Source: Bacteriovoracaceae bacterium (lineage in GTDB: Bacteria; Bdellovibrionota; Bacteriovoracia; Bacteriovoracales; Bacteriovoracaceae). Taken from it: DNA of 64,000 nt. Within the stretch, counting starts at the first letter, position 1; each line of letters starts with the position of its first letter. The stretch lies in contig JABFRR010000001.1 of NCBI GenBank assembly GCA_013141065.1, positions 124,001-188,000 of the forward strand, read 5' to 3'. The notes beneath the pieces were generated by a model. That model saw only the letters and a list, made by a program, of their open reading frames with translations. It did not search any database and was not told the origin of the DNA. Made by a program: the position numbers and the translations under genes. Shown piece by piece: positions 53,288 to 63,670 of the stretch.

Positions 53288-54216
53288 AAATATTTATTGC
53301 AGGCCACAAGGGGCTCGTTGGAAGTGCGCTTTATAGTGAAGCGGTTAAGAGAAGTTATTCTGTTATTGTAGCAGATAGATCAGAACTAGATTTATTAGAT
53401 GAAAATGCGACTTTGGAGTTTATCAAATCTCACAGGCCAGATTGGATTTTTTTAGCAGCTGCGAAAGTCGGTGGTATTTATGCCAATAATACATATCCAG
53501 TTACTTTTTTAAATGAAAATTTAAAAATTCAAATGAATGTTCTTCAAGCAGCAGCTGAAGTAAAAGTTTCAAAAGTTTTATTTTTGGGATCGAGCTGTAT
53601 TTATCCTAAATTTGCACCACAGCCAATTAATGAAAATAGTCTTTTAACTTCAGAGCTTGAGCCGACAAATGAGTTTTACTCAATTGCAAAAATTGCTGGA
53701 ATTAAGATGTGCAGTGCTTATGCTAAAGAGTTTGGCTCTGAGTTTATTTCAGTAATGCCAACTAATATGTATGGGCTTAACGATAATTATCACAAAGAGA
53801 ATGCTCACGCACTACCAATGCTTCTTCGCCGCTTTCATGAAGCAAAATTAGAAAATGCATCAGAGGTAAAAGTTTGGGGGACAGGGACACCTAAGCGTGA
53901 ATTCATGTTCTCGACAGATTTAGCTGAGGCTTGTTTCTTCTTAATGGAGAACTTTAATAGAGAACAAATCGGAGAATTAATTAATATCGGAACAGGTGTT
54001 GATTGTACGATTTCTGAGCTTGCAGAGACGATTAAAGAAGTTGTTGGATATGAAGGAAAAATCGTTTTTGATCCATCTAAACCAGATGGAACTCCTAGGA
54101 AGCTCCTCGATACTGGCAAGATTAATAAATTGGGTTGGAAAGCTAAAGTTTCACTTCGTGAAGGCTTAGTTAAAACTTACGAAGACTTAAAAAATAACCC
54201 TAATCTAAGAATGTGA
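53284..54216 (+). CDS. fcl: GDP-L-fucose synthase
   Basis: A 310-residue protein: [10 protein letters not shown] near 7, [17 protein letters not shown] near 60, [17 protein letters not shown] near 103 (catalytic Ser and Cys), [15 protein letters not shown] near 133 (Tyr-x3-Lys), [11 protein letters not shown] near 160, [20 protein letters not shown] near 200. These match the epimerase/reductase that makes GDP-L-fucose from the Gmd product. It overlaps both neighbours by four bases. Confidence 0.93.
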   Translation: MKIFIAGHKGLVGSALYSEAVKRSYSVIVADRSELDLLDENATLEFIKSHRPDWIFLAAAKVGGIYANNTYPVTFLNENLKIQMNVLQAAAEVKVSKVLFLGSSCIYPKFAPQPINENSLLTSELEPTNEFYSIAKIAGIKMCSAYAKEFGSEFISVMPTNMYGLNDNYHKENAHALPMLLRRFHEAKLENASEVKVWGTGTPKREFMFSTDLAEACFFLMENFNREQIGELINIGTGVDCTISELAETIKEVVGYEGKIVFDPSKPDGTPRKLLDTGKINKLGWKAKVSLREGLVKTYEDLKNNPNLRM

Positions 54217-55187
54217 ATATGTTGAGTGTTGGTTTTTACATAAAATGGGATAAAGGATCACTTCACTCCAAGGGTAATGTTTTGGGGGATGAGCTCATTG
54301 CTGAAACAATGGCGAAGTATTTACGTCGGCAACCAGGTGTTAGTGGGGCGGAAGTTTACACTCCTAATTTTCTTCCGCAAGAAAAATTGGATGTCATGAT
54401 TTACTTGAATGACACTCCTCCAATTTCTGAAATCGCTAAAAAGCATATCCTGTATTTGCAAAATGGTTATGGAGTTGGAGCTCAAGAGCTTCTTAAAGAA
54501 TTGCGCTCGCACAGCTATGATGGTTACGTATTCTTTTCGAACTATCTTTTAAAGCTTCACCAAGCAGATGGCTTTAATGGGTTATTTCTTCCTTTTGGAG
54601 TTGATCTAGAAGTTTTCTACCCAAGAGAAGTTGATGAAAAATTAGAATTTGAAGTAGCTTATATTGGAAATGACATTAAGGGCGAAGAGAGAACTGTGAA
54701 GTATTTATACCCAGCAGTTGATTTTAATTTTGGTCTTTACGGCAATTGGGAAATTCAAAAATCGCGCTTTAAGTTTTGGAAAAATTTTAAAAAACACCAT
54801 CCGTATAAACACAAATTCCAAGAGATTTCTCGTAAGAAAATCCCTCAAGAATTAGTGCCGAGCTTGTATAGTTCAACTAAGATAAACTTGAATTGCACGA
54901 TTCAAGCTTGTGTAGATTGGGATGTTATTACCCTAAGAACACTTGAGGTTCTAGCTTGTAAAGGTTTCCTCATTACTGATTCCGTTCCCGTAGCAGAGGA
55001 GCTGTTAAGAGACTGTGTTGTTTTCACGACTGGTGGAGCGGATTTGACTGAAAAAATTAAATTTTATTTGAAATATGATGACCAAAGAAAGACAATAGCT
55101 GACAGAGGTTATGAATTTGTGATAAATAATGCTTCAGCAGAGGTACGAACTAAAGAATTATTGAATTATATTCAAGAGGTTATATGA
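54213..55187 (+). CDS. CgeB-like glycosyltransferase
   Basis: A 324-residue GT-B-like protein: [19 protein letters not shown] near 77, [31 protein letters not shown] near 124, then [20 protein letters not shown] and the C-terminal [18 protein letters not shown] and [20 protein letters not shown]. This is the pattern of CgeB/Glyco_trans_1_2 enzymes. Start GTG 54213 or ATG 54219. Sugar unknown. Confidence 0.75.
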   Translation: MNMLSVGFYIKWDKGSLHSKGNVLGDELIAETMAKYLRRQPGVSGAEVYTPNFLPQEKLDVMIYLNDTPPISEIAKKHILYLQNGYGVGAQELLKELRSHSYDGYVFFSNYLLKLHQADGFNGLFLPFGVDLEVFYPREVDEKLEFEVAYIGNDIKGEERTVKYLYPAVDFNFGLYGNWEIQKSRFKFWKNFKKHHPYKHKFQEISRKKIPQELVPSLYSSTKINLNCTIQACVDWDVITLRTLEVLACKGFLITDSVPVAEELLRDCVVFTTGGADLTEKIKFYLKYDDQRKTIADRGYEFVINNASAEVRTKELLNYIQEVI

Positions 55188-56557
55188 AAATAGCGTTGAT
55201 TAATCCACCTGTTATTAGGTCGAAAAACTCATCTCCAGAGAATAATTTTAAAATTGAAGGTATTTTAGTAAATCAAAAATTTAGAAAAATTTTAGGAGTT
55301 ACCAGAGCATTCAATTTTTTGAATAAAGTTACAGGTGCAAATTTACGCTTTGGGGTAAGGGCTGGATCAAGATGGCCATTCACTATGGATGAAAGACATG
55401 ATTACGCACCATTTCCTTTCTTCATGGCTTACTCAGCAAGTTTGTTGAAAAAGAATGGATTTGAAGTAGAGCTTTTTGATGCCATTTCTAGTAATGAATA
55501 TAATTATGATATCTTTCTTGAAAAAGTGAAAGCTTCTAAGCCAGATATTGTCTTAATTGAATGCTCTACGCCAACTATTGATATCGATATTTGGTTTGCA
55601 AAAAGGGTTTCGGAGTTTGCAGAAGTTGCTTTGGCTGGACCACATTTAGCTTCACATGTTGAATCTGTTAAGAAAAGTGCTCCTTTTGTTAGCTACTTTT
55701 TGAAAGGAGAATACATTTCAAGCTCACTTAAAATGGCTCAGGAGCAAAGAAAAGGAGTTTACGAGACAGAAGTCGTAAAAGATGTAGATTCAATTCCTTT
55801 TCCTTTTAGAGATTACGAAGGCTGGCAAAATACATTTGATGCCTCTATGCCTACAGCTCAGCCTCAGTTGCAACTATACGGCAGCAAGGGATGTCCTTTT
55901 AAGTGTACTTTTTGCTCATGGCCGCAAACTATGTATTTCGGCAATGTGGCCCTAAGAAAGCCTGAAAACATTGCTCAAGAGATTCGAGAAGCTGTAAGCC
56001 TTCATGGATACAAAAGTATTTTCTTTGATGACGATACTTTTAATCTTGGTACAGACAGAATTAGCCAACTTTGTGATTATTTGAAAGAAATTAGTCTTCC
56101 ATGGACAATGATGGGAAGACTTGATTGCTCTCCTGATTGGCTATATGACAAAATGGTTGAGAGTGGTTGCGTTGGAATGCGATTTGGGATTGAAACATTC
56201 AACCTAGAAGTTTTAAAGAATGTTAAAAAAGGTATTGAAAGAAAAGATTTTAGAGCTACTTTGGAACATATTGCAACGAAGTACCCACATGTAATGATTC
56301 ATTTAACAATGATGACTGACATGCCAGGTATGACGAATGAAATGCATTTAAATGACATGGAAATTCTTCGTAATATTGGATTTAGTTCTACTGACGTTGC
56401 TCCAGTTAACATCTTTAGAAGTTTTCAGTTATCAAAATGTGTTCCTTTCCCAGGGACTGAGCTTTACCGTGAAATGAAAGAAAAATACGGTGATACAAAT
56501 TTAGATAAATTTAAATACTATGATGGTGGACAAGATACGATCATGAAAAAAGTATGA
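55184..56557 (+). CDS. B12-binding-type radical SAM enzyme
   Basis: A 457-residue protein. The N-terminal B12-binding-like Rossmann region (LKKNGFEVELFDAIS ... KPDIVLIECSTPTID) has no clear DxHxxG, so cobalamin may be bound base-off without His or not at all. The radical SAM core starts GSKGCPFKCTFCSWPQ near 233 (C-x3-C-x2-C), then FFDDDTFNLGTDRI near 280 and MRFGIETFNLEVLK near 330. In a sugar locus it could C-methylate or rearrange an NDP-sugar or glycolipid (inference). Confidence 0.82.
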   Translation: MKIALINPPVIRSKNSSPENNFKIEGILVNQKFRKILGVTRAFNFLNKVTGANLRFGVRAGSRWPFTMDERHDYAPFPFFMAYSASLLKKNGFEVELFDAISSNEYNYDIFLEKVKASKPDIVLIECSTPTIDIDIWFAKRVSEFAEVALAGPHLASHVESVKKSAPFVSYFLKGEYISSSLKMAQEQRKGVYETEVVKDVDSIPFPFRDYEGWQNTFDASMPTAQPQLQLYGSKGCPFKCTFCSWPQTMYFGNVALRKPENIAQEIREAVSLHGYKSIFFDDDTFNLGTDRISQLCDYLKEISLPWTMMGRLDCSPDWLYDKMVESGCVGMRFGIETFNLEVLKNVKKGIERKDFRATLEHIATKYPHVMIHLTMMTDMPGMTNEMHLNDMEILRNIGFSSTDVAPVNIFRSFQLSKCVPFPGTELYREMKEKYGDTNLDKFKYYDGGQDTIMKKV

Positions 56558-56560
56558 TTG

Positions 56561-57406
56561 ATGAAAGTTTTAGTTTTAGGTGCTTCAGGTTTTATCGGCA
56601 ATTACCTCTATGATTCTTTCTTGCAAGACGGAGTTGTTGTAGATGGTACCTACTTTACTAGAAAAATTAAACCTGAATACATTCAATTAGATTTAACTAA
56701 TATGACGGAAGTAAGCTCTTTCTTCAAAGAAAGAACTTACGACTTCATTATCCTAGCTGCTGCCAATAAGAATGTTAAACAATGCGAAGACAGCTACGAC
56801 ATTGCATATAAGCTCAATGTACTTCCGGTTGAACATCTTTTAAACTCTCTTGGGCCTTCTTCGTCATCAACAATTATTTTCATGTCATCTGATTATGTTT
56901 TTGATGGAACGAAGGGAAATTACTCAGAGACTTCAGATACTAACCCGCAAACTAATTATGGAAAAACCAAGCTTCTTGCTGAAGAGCTTTTGTTGAAAAA
57001 TGCGTCAAATTCCTTCATCGTCCGCACGTCGGCAGTTATGGGGAAAGGAGGAGTGTTTTTTGATTGGTTAGTGGGAGAGATCAGGAATACAGAGAATGTA
57101 ACAATGTTTGATAATATTTTCTTCACACCGACGCCAATAAGCTATTTAGCTAGTATGCTTAAGAAGCTGTGTTCTTCTAATAATGAGCTTAAGAATACGA
57201 GAGTCCTCCATGTTGTTGGTGGAAGAAAGTTTTCTCGTTACGAGTTTGCAAAATATATTAAAGAGCTTATTCCTTCATCTTCATGTGAAGTGATTGCTGA
57301 AAAAGCACAAGAAAGTCAGTTTATGCAAAAAGATTTATCCATGGTGAGTGTGAAGTTGAACTCAGATAATTATGAAGATGAATATTTTAAAAGAGAGCTC
57401 GTGTAA
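56561..57406 (+). CDS. RmlD-like NDP-sugar 4-ketoreductase (SDR)
   Basis: A 281-residue protein from ATG 56561 (a TTG immediately precedes it). VLVLGASGFIGNYLYDSF at the N-terminus, AAANKNVKQCEDSYDIAYKL near 65, FMSSDYVFDGTKGNYSET near 108, NYGKTKLLAEELL near 133 (Tyr-x3-Lys): the dTDP-4-dehydrorhamnose reductase pattern. No RmlA, B or C is in the window, so the substrate is uncertain. It shares one base with the next gene. Confidence 0.78.
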   Translation: MKVLVLGASGFIGNYLYDSFLQDGVVVDGTYFTRKIKPEYIQLDLTNMTEVSSFFKERTYDFIILAAANKNVKQCEDSYDIAYKLNVLPVEHLLNSLGPSSSSTIIFMSSDYVFDGTKGNYSETSDTNPQTNYGKTKLLAEELLLKNASNSFIVRTSAVMGKGGVFFDWLVGEIRNTENVTMFDNIFFTPTPISYLASMLKKLCSSNNELKNTRVLHVVGGRKFSRYEFAKYIKELIPSSSCEVIAEKAQESQFMQKDLSMVSVKLNSDNYEDEYFKRELV

Positions 57407-57765
57407 TGATTAAATTTATAGAAAACTATTTCGCCCATAGTGATGAGCGTGGCTCAATCAAGGGATTATTTAATTTTGGAACATGGGAAGAAGGTAATTT
57501 AATTACTTCTAACGCCGGAACCATCAGAGGTGGGCATTACCATAAAGGGACAAATGAATTATTCATCATTCTTGATGGAAGAATTGAAATAACGACTAAA
57601 GAGTTGGGTGGTGATAAGGAAGTAGTTTCAGTCGTGACGACAGGAGATGTCTTTTTTATTGAACCAAATATCGTCCATACATTCAAATGTATCGAAGATT
57701 CTAGATGGATCAATGTTCTTTCAAAAAAGATGGAGCAGGTTTCACCCGACTTTTATCGCGAGTAA
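57406..57765 (+). CDS. Cupin-fold sugar isomerase-like protein (WxcM/FdtA-like)
   Basis: A 119-residue single cupin: DERGSIKGLFNFGTWEEGNL, then IRGGHYHKGTNELFIILDG (metal-binding H-x-H ... E), VTTGDVFFIEPNIVHTF. Similar small cupins act as 3,4-ketoisomerases or epimerases on nucleotide sugars. Next to an RmlD-like reductase it is likely the epimerase partner. Confidence 0.75.
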   Translation: MIKFIENYFAHSDERGSIKGLFNFGTWEEGNLITSNAGTIRGGHYHKGTNELFIILDGRIEITTKELGGDKEVVSVVTTGDVFFIEPNIVHTFKCIEDSRWINVLSKKMEQVSPDFYRE

Positions 57766-57767
57766 AT

Positions 57768-58670
57768 ATGCAATCAGGATTTCAGACACCGATTTTATTT
57801 TTAATTTTTAATCGTGATGATACCGCTCAAGCTGTGTTCAACGAAATAAAAAAACAATCACCAAAATATTTATATGTGGCCGCTGATGGACCTCGTGTTC
57901 ACAAAGCAGGTGAAGCCGAAAATTGCAGAAGAACCAGGGCCATCATTGATCAAGTCGACTGGGATTGCGAAGTGAAAACTCTCTTCAGAGAGAGTAATCT
58001 TGGTTGCGGAAGGGCCGTGAGCGAAGCCATTACTTGGTTTTTTAACAATGTAGAAAAGGGAATTATCTTAGAAGATGATTGTTTGCCTGATCCATCATTC
58101 TTTTCCTATATGGAAGAATTGTTATTAAAATATGAAAATGATGAGAGAGTTTCAGCTATCAGTGGAGATAACTTCATTGCTAAACCTCTACCGAATAATG
58201 AAAGTTATTTCTTTGGTATCTATCACCATATTTGGGGATGGGCTTCATGGAGAAGAGCTTGGAATGGTTACGATCTTAAGATGACAAAATGGGTGGCCTC
58301 TAGAGATAGTGGCTTACTGGAAAAGATCTTCGCCGATAAAGCAGAAAGGGCCTATTGGACGAATATTTTAAATGCTTGCAGTGAAGATAAGATTGATACT
58401 TGGGATTATCAATGGACTTTTAATTGTTGGAATAAAGAAGCCTTAGTTATTCATCCAAATGTTAACATGGTTAAAAATATTGGATTTGATGACCGTGCCA
58501 CTCACACTAAAGACGACAATGGTTTTTCCCTTGAAGTTTTTAAAATGAATTTTCCACTAAAGCATCCATTACTTGTAGAAAGAAATAAGAAGTTAGAAAA
58601 AGCTATGTGGGAAAAGAGTTTTAAACCTCAAGGCCGCTTAAGTAGAATTGTAAGGAAAATTTTTAAATGA
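57768..58670 (+). CDS. GT-A-type glycosyltransferase
   Basis: A 300-residue protein from ATG 57768, two bases after the cupin stop (the longer frame from 57705 would overlap it). FQTPILFLIFNRDDTAQAVF at the N-terminus, LFRESNLGCGRAVSEAITWF near 77, GIILEDDCLPDPSFFSYMEE near 100 (the DxD-like EDD), HHIWGWASWRRAWNGYD near 155, WDYQWTFNCW near 216. This fits hemolysin/HlpA-like GT-A transferases of polysaccharide loci. Confidence 0.78.
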   Translation: MQSGFQTPILFLIFNRDDTAQAVFNEIKKQSPKYLYVAADGPRVHKAGEAENCRRTRAIIDQVDWDCEVKTLFRESNLGCGRAVSEAITWFFNNVEKGIILEDDCLPDPSFFSYMEELLLKYENDERVSAISGDNFIAKPLPNNESYFFGIYHHIWGWASWRRAWNGYDLKMTKWVASRDSGLLEKIFADKAERAYWTNILNACSEDKIDTWDYQWTFNCWNKEALVIHPNVNMVKNIGFDDRATHTKDDNGFSLEVFKMNFPLKHPLLVERNKKLEKAMWEKSFKPQGRLSRIVRKIFK

Positions 58671-59452
58671 GCTCTACTGTAAAATGTCGTGTCTGCGGAG
58701 AAAATACAAATTTTCTTTGGGACAACAAACTTTTAGGTAAGTACGTCGTAAAATACTATCAATGTCCAAAATGTCAGTATGTGATGACTGAAGAGCCCTA
58801 CTGGATTGAAGAAGCCTATTCAAAATCAATAAATTTATCTGATACGGGATACCTTGTTCGGAATTTACTTTTATCAAACTTTGTTTCCATTCTTCTTTTT
58901 TTAACGTATTCGAAAGCGAGTTCATTTTTAGATTTTGCTGGAGGATATGGAGTATTTGTTAGGCTCATGAGAGATAAGGGCTTTAATTTCTATTGGATTG
59001 ATAAGTACACCACAAACCTTTTTGCGGTTAATTTTGAATGGAAAGAAGGAAAGCATGTTGAAGCGATAACTGCTTTTGAAGTTTTTGAACATCTTGTTAC
59101 GCCCAAAGAAGAAATCGCAGAATTATTTAAAAGTGCTAAAACTCTTATAATATCTACAGATTTATATCAAGATAAAGCACCTGGAAAAAATTGGGAGTAC
59201 TTAGGTTTCGATCATGGACAGCATATTGGCTTTTATAATAAAAAGACTTTAGCTTATGTGGCCAGTCAACACAATATGAGAGTTTATTCATATGGCGGGA
59301 TTCATGTGTTTACAAGAGATGAGCGCTTAAGTAATTTTAAGTTCTATCTTTCTAAGTTGCTCTTTAAATTTAAATTTCACCATCTGCTAAAAAGATTCCT
59401 GGAGAGCAAGACCTTATCGGATAGTCACCAAATTAAGAAGGAGTCTGTTTGA
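58667..59452 (+). CDS. Zinc-ribbon methyltransferase (Methyltransf_23-like)
   Basis: A 261-residue protein. An N-terminal CRVCGEN ... CPKCQYV zinc ribbon (residues 8-37), then ASSFLDFAGGYGVFVRLM near 83 (SAM motif I in a degenerate DFAGGYG form), EAITAFEVFEHLVTPKEEIA near 122, then HGQHIGFYNKKTLAYVASQ. Usually sugar C- or O-methyltransferases; partners of 4-keto sugars. Overlaps both neighbours. Confidence 0.77.
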   Translation: MSSTVKCRVCGENTNFLWDNKLLGKYVVKYYQCPKCQYVMTEEPYWIEEAYSKSINLSDTGYLVRNLLLSNFVSILLFLTYSKASSFLDFAGGYGVFVRLMRDKGFNFYWIDKYTTNLFAVNFEWKEGKHVEAITAFEVFEHLVTPKEEIAELFKSAKTLIISTDLYQDKAPGKNWEYLGFDHGQHIGFYNKKTLAYVASQHNMRVYSYGGIHVFTRDERLSNFKFYLSKLLFKFKFHHLLKRFLESKTLSDSHQIKKESV

Positions 59453-60207
59453 TTTCAGTCGTTACAATCACATTTAACAACTTTGAAGAATTAGTTACCA
59501 CCCTTAAATCTATAGAGGGCATTCCTAATTTAGAGTCCATTGTTATCAACGGTGGCTCATGTGAAAAAACAAAAGAATTTTTAAAAACATATTCTGGAAC
59601 TTCGGTTTCTGAGAAAGATCATGGAATTTCTGATGCTTTTAACAAGGGGCTAGCGCGTACTCATGGTGCAGCTGTTATGTTTTTAAATAGCGGTGATCTG
59701 CTTCTTGATAAAGATTATATTAATTGGACAAATGAAATTTTTAGGAAGCATGAAGAAATAGATTTTGTGTATTCAGGTATCAGTATAAAAGATCCTGAAA
59801 TGGGCATAGTTCATGTTACTGCAGAAAATGCAGAAGAACGTTCTTTGGCAAAAGGTCTACCATATCCTCACCAAACACTTATCATCAGAAAGAGGATTTT
59901 TAATCAAATTGGAAATTTCAAAATAACCTTAAAGTGTGCAATGGATTTTGATCTAATTTTAAGAATGAGAAAACTTGGAAGTAGAGGAAAGTATTATCCT
60001 AAAATGACAGTACTTATGGATGGAGCAGGTATTTCTTCACAAAATGATCTTCGCGTTTTAATAGAAAATTATAATGTCTTGAAAGATAACAACCAATTAT
60101 CTTTTCCTATTAAGTGCAGACTTGGCATTTCACTTCTACTAATTTACCTTAAAAAAACCATGCTGGTAAATGTCATCAAAAGATACAGACACAAACTCTC
60201 TTATTAG
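59449..60207 (+). CDS. GT2-family glycosyltransferase
   Basis: A 252-residue protein from TTG 59449 (AAGGAG upstream). SVVTITFNNFEELVTTLKSI at the N-terminus, SEKDHGISDAFNKGLARTHG near 60, FLNSGDLLLDKDYINW near 85 (DxD-like SGD), then LPYPHQTLIIRKRIFNQIG near 140 and CAMDFDLILRMRK near 165. Typical of WcaA/TuaG-like enzymes. Last gene of the operon. Confidence 0.85.
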   Translation: MISVVTITFNNFEELVTTLKSIEGIPNLESIVINGGSCEKTKEFLKTYSGTSVSEKDHGISDAFNKGLARTHGAAVMFLNSGDLLLDKDYINWTNEIFRKHEEIDFVYSGISIKDPEMGIVHVTAENAEERSLAKGLPYPHQTLIIRKRIFNQIGNFKITLKCAMDFDLILRMRKLGSRGKYYPKMTVLMDGAGISSQNDLRVLIENYNVLKDNNQLSFPIKCRLGISLLLIYLKKTMLVNVIKRYRHKLSY

Positions 60208-61143
60208 CTTAAGACCTTTTGTACCAGTACTTTTTCATGAAAGGTTTTTCAAATAAAAAATATAAAATTGCTGAAGTTATCCACACAATTGGCACTGTAA
60301 AGATGGCAAAGGCCAGCAAGATCAAATAGAAGTTACCAGTTGGGAAGAGAGACTGGAAGATTTTTCCTGTAAGAGATGATGAAATAGTGGTAAAGGTAGA
60401 TGGTGTAGCACATCCCGCCTGTAATGCAGAGAAATTTTGTTGAAAATAATCGACTGTTGTATTTTCCTTTGAAAGCAGCAATGAAGATTATAAAGAATAA
60501 TAGGGGTAGCAATATCGGGATATAAAATTTGTTACAGAGGACTAAGACAATTCCACTCCATGCAAGAATAGAAAAAATATCCCAATAATAATTCTTAGGA
60601 CTGGTTTCCATTTCGAGAGTCATTATATCTGCTAGAAAAATCCCAGTCATAAAATACTCAAAGAAATTGAAGACACCTGGAAGGTTGGAATCCTTTGCAA
60701 TTATAGCTAAAAGCACCCACAGAATTCTTCTTTGAAGAACCGGCATTTTAAAACTTAAAGAAATGAGAGGTATTAATATATAAAATTGAATCTCAATTCC
60801 TAGTGACCAAATAACCGCACTGATTATGTTATCTCCTCCGTAAATCGGTGCATGAAGATAAAAGAGGAGGGAAAAGAAAGCTTGCGCTATAAACAGAAGT
60901 CACAGTAAGTAAAACAAAAAGAATCGTAAGGTTAATGATGTAAGGGGGATCAAAGCGTGAAAATCTTCTTATGAAATAGCTTTTAAGCGATTTCGCAGTT
61001 AAGGGAGAATGAAAAAAAGGTTTAGATAAAATAAAAGAACTAATGACGAAAAAAAGCTCAACTCCGTATTTTCCAATTGTAAAAATATTTGAAGAAAGTG
61101 ATTTAGCGAAGAATTTATTCTCCACGTATACTGAAAGCATTTA

Positions 61144-62225
61144 AATTTTCAAGTAATGCTTAGGCACCTACTGCTCTAAAGTTATCTGTGATTAGTGTTT
61201 CCAATTCAGCTTTAAATTTCCGAATACACCGGAAAAATGTCATGCAGGCGGACTCAAATTCATTAAACTTTTCATAGTATTTATTATAAATAATTTTTTT
61301 CCTCATAAACTTCCAAAGTCTTTCTATCGGATTTAAATTTGGTGAGTATGGCGGAAGGTAAAAAAGTTTAATTTATAGTTCTTTTGCCAGAGTCCTTACT
61401 TTCCAGGAGCGGTTGTAGGCTGCATTGTCCATTATGAGAGTTATGTTTTTATCGAAAGGGTTTTTATCTTTAATTGCCTTTAACAAGATACAAATTGAAC
61501 TGGCATCCACGCGGTCACAACTTCTGGTAATTAAGTCCTGTGAATTGATTTAGATTGCACCTGAAATATTTAAATACTTTCGTCCATTATTTGTTTTTAT
61601 TTCAGCTTCTTCACCAGTTTTTATCCATCCATATGACAAAACAGGATTATGTTGAGGGTGAGTTGAGTCGGTAAAATAGATTTTCCCATTGGCGGATTTG
61701 ATTTTTTCATATGCTTTAATAAAGTCTTCTTGATCTTGCTTGTTGGCCTTGCCAGGTACGCCTATTGTCTTTTTATAAGAAAAACCCATTCTATGAAGAA
61801 GCGCAATCATGCCAGAAAGAGTATAGCTGGCCCGATATTTTTTGTTAACATATTCACAAATGTCATGAGTATTTTGATAAATCATAGTGGTTAGGTGAAG
61901 CTGGAGTTCAAGTAATTCATCATTTGAAATTTTATGAGTGCCACCTTGGTAATGATCAGCTAAAAGCTCTTCAATTCCACCTTCAACATATCTTTTGCGG
62001 TAATTGGCGATGGTTCCTTCGTCTAAAAATAGAAATGCCGTAATGTTAGAATATTTTCTTCCTTCATCGAGTAATAAAATAACTTTTATTCTGTCAGAAA
62101 AACGAGCTTTATCTTTTGTTTTAGTTCAGGGAGTAGTTCTTTGCGTTGGTCTTTAGTTAAAAATCCTAACATGTATGAAAGAGTAAAACATTTTTTACAG
62201 GCAGTGAAGGCCTTGCTTGAAAATT
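61144..62225 (-). mobile_element. IS630-family insertion sequence
   Basis: Ends AATTTTCAAGTAATGCTTAG (61144) and the inverted AATTTTCAAGCAAGGCCTTC (from 62225). The flanks show a TA target within TTTAAAT, as expected for IS630. Inserted in the acyltransferase gene. Confidence 0.82.
61160..62172 (-). pseudogene. IS630 transposase with internal stops and a frameshift
   Basis: ATG 62172, MLGFLTKDQRKELLPELKQ; a frameshift near 62105; HTH region GTIANYRKRYVEGGIEELLA; DDE motifs FTDSTHPQHNPVLSYGW, LIMDNAAYNRSW and YSPNLNPIERLWKFMRKK. In-frame TAA codons at about 61548 and 61372. Not active. Confidence 0.88.
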
Positions 62226-62342
62226 AAATTGCGTTCAGTATAACCGTTCATATGAAAAAAAAGAACTGAGGCAATCGCAATAAATCTCAAGCTATCAAAT
62301 TCTGAAATATATTCGCCAGAAGAGGTTGTTCTTCTTAATACA

Positions 62343-63506
62343 TTATATATTCTGTTCATAATTTTCTTCTGTAATTTTTAATCCAATAATAAAAGGTAAT
62401 AAAATGTTCATAGGAAAATATTCTGTTAAATTGGCCGAGATGAGAAACAAGATAAAGATTGGCACCAGATAGCGTCTTTTAGAGCGATAAATCGTATAAG
62501 TAATAATACCTAAAAGAGATAAGCCAAGAAAAACGCCGAGGTTTCCAATGGCGCTTGAAAAAAGTGAGTCGGGGATAGAGCAGTTTTCAGCGACTCTATT
62601 GATTGTCTGAATTGTGTTACATGTATTGGAGTAAGAGCCAAATGTAATGTTGTTTAAGTTGATATCAAACAAGACTTCAAAACGTTGAATTGGGCTTACC
62701 CAGTAATCGAGACGTCCTGAAGTGTAGGGAAAAGTGACGGCAACTATGACAGTGACTACACTTATGATTACTTTATATTTTTTTGTAGCCTTTGTAAAAA
62801 ATAGATAAGCAATTCCAAGAATTCCAGCAGCTGATTTTGTCAGGATTATGGAAATGAGCGAGAGGAAATAATTGAAGGTCTTCTTTTCTTTAGGGATGAC
62901 TTCAAAAACAATCATGAGAAAAAATAGTGCAAAGAGACTCATCGGTTGAGGCTGGGAGAAAAATCCATTAGCACGGCTATAGGCGATACCTTCCGAAATA
63001 CTCCAACGGGCACTAAAGAGTATCTGCAGTATTTCTAATGGCAAGGCGATTAAGACAATAAGTTTATAGCGTTCGTAAAATTTAATGAGTGTGCTTCTTG
63101 AAGCAGTAAATTCGTCAAATAGTGGAAATAAGAATACAGGAAGATACCATCTGATTCCAGAAAGAAGTACGATATAAGAAGTTTTATCGAGTAATCCTTT
63201 GCCGATCGCAAAAGCTAAAATTGAAGACAAGACTCCAAAGCTGCATTTGCTCCATGTAGAATAAACCTTCTTTTTGAAAAAAAGAGTGATCAATAAAGTA
63301 ACTAATAAAATATCTTTAATTATTTTTATAGAAAGTGGGGTGTGAATGATTTCCCATTCACCATAACTTTTTGGTGCAAACATCCAAATTATATCGACTA
63401 GATTTAAAAATGGTACAATAAGAATCGAGATCAAGAGGATCTCGATGACGTAGTCATTTCTGACCCATGATAGTTTATTTAGTGTAGATGGACTTATTTT
63501 TGGCAT
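62343..63506 (-). CDS. Wzy-type O-antigen polymerase-like membrane protein
   Basis: A 387-residue protein with about ten to eleven membrane helices and a large periplasmic loop (residues 255-310) with several Cys. Low sequence recognisability is normal for Wzy. SGIRWYLPVFLFP near 118 and RANGFFSQPQPMSLFAL near 178 resemble the Arg-containing motifs of O-antigen polymerases. It overlaps the acyltransferase start, so the two formed an operon. Confidence 0.65.
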   Translation of the reverse strand: MPKISPSTLNKLSWVRNDYVIEILLISILIVPFLNLVDIIWMFAPKSYGEWEIIHTPLSIKIIKDILLVTLLITLFFKKKVYSTWSKCSFGVLSSILAFAIGKGLLDKTSYIVLLSGIRWYLPVFLFPLFDEFTASRSTLIKFYERYKLIVLIALPLEILQILFSARWSISEGIAYSRANGFFSQPQPMSLFALFFLMIVFEVIPKEKKTFNYFLSLISIILTKSAAGILGIAYLFFTKATKKYKVIISVVTVIVAVTFPYTSGRLDYWVSPIQRFEVLFDINLNNITFGSYSNTCNTIQTINRVAENCSIPDSLFSSAIGNLGVFLGLSLLGIITYTIYRSKRRYLVPIFILFLISANLTEYFPMNILLPFIIGLKITEENYEQNI

Positions 63507-63670
63507 GATTATCTTAAAAAATTTTATAAAAATGGTGTAATAAACTTTATGTTAAATGCTGGAGCTAAGCAATAACTTTTGTTCAGATTTATATAGCGTC
63601 TCATCTTTTGCAATTTTTGAAAATCTAGTTATAAATAGATCTTTAATTACATTAACTCAGCTAATGGTCC
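63507..63670. promoter_or_regulatory. Divergent intergenic region
   Basis: 164 bases between the Wzy-like gene (-) and the small membrane protein (+). No confident promoter or dyad. Confidence 0.35.

Larger units (their letters stand above)
60209..62359 (-). pseudogene. Acyltransferase-3 family gene split by an IS630-like insertion
   Basis: ATG 62359 begins NRIYNVLRRTTSSG then EFDSLRFIAIASVLFFHMNG, the start of an OafA/NolL-type membrane acyltransferase. It is cut at 62226 by IS630 and resumes at 61143 with GVELFFVISSFILSKPFF, FIRRFSRFDPPY. Further frameshifts separate 60829-61140, 60333-60746 (YTIYLYHYFI) and 60209-60481. It would have O-acetylated the glycan. The start overlaps the stop of the upstream membrane protein at 62343. 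Confidence 0.82.
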
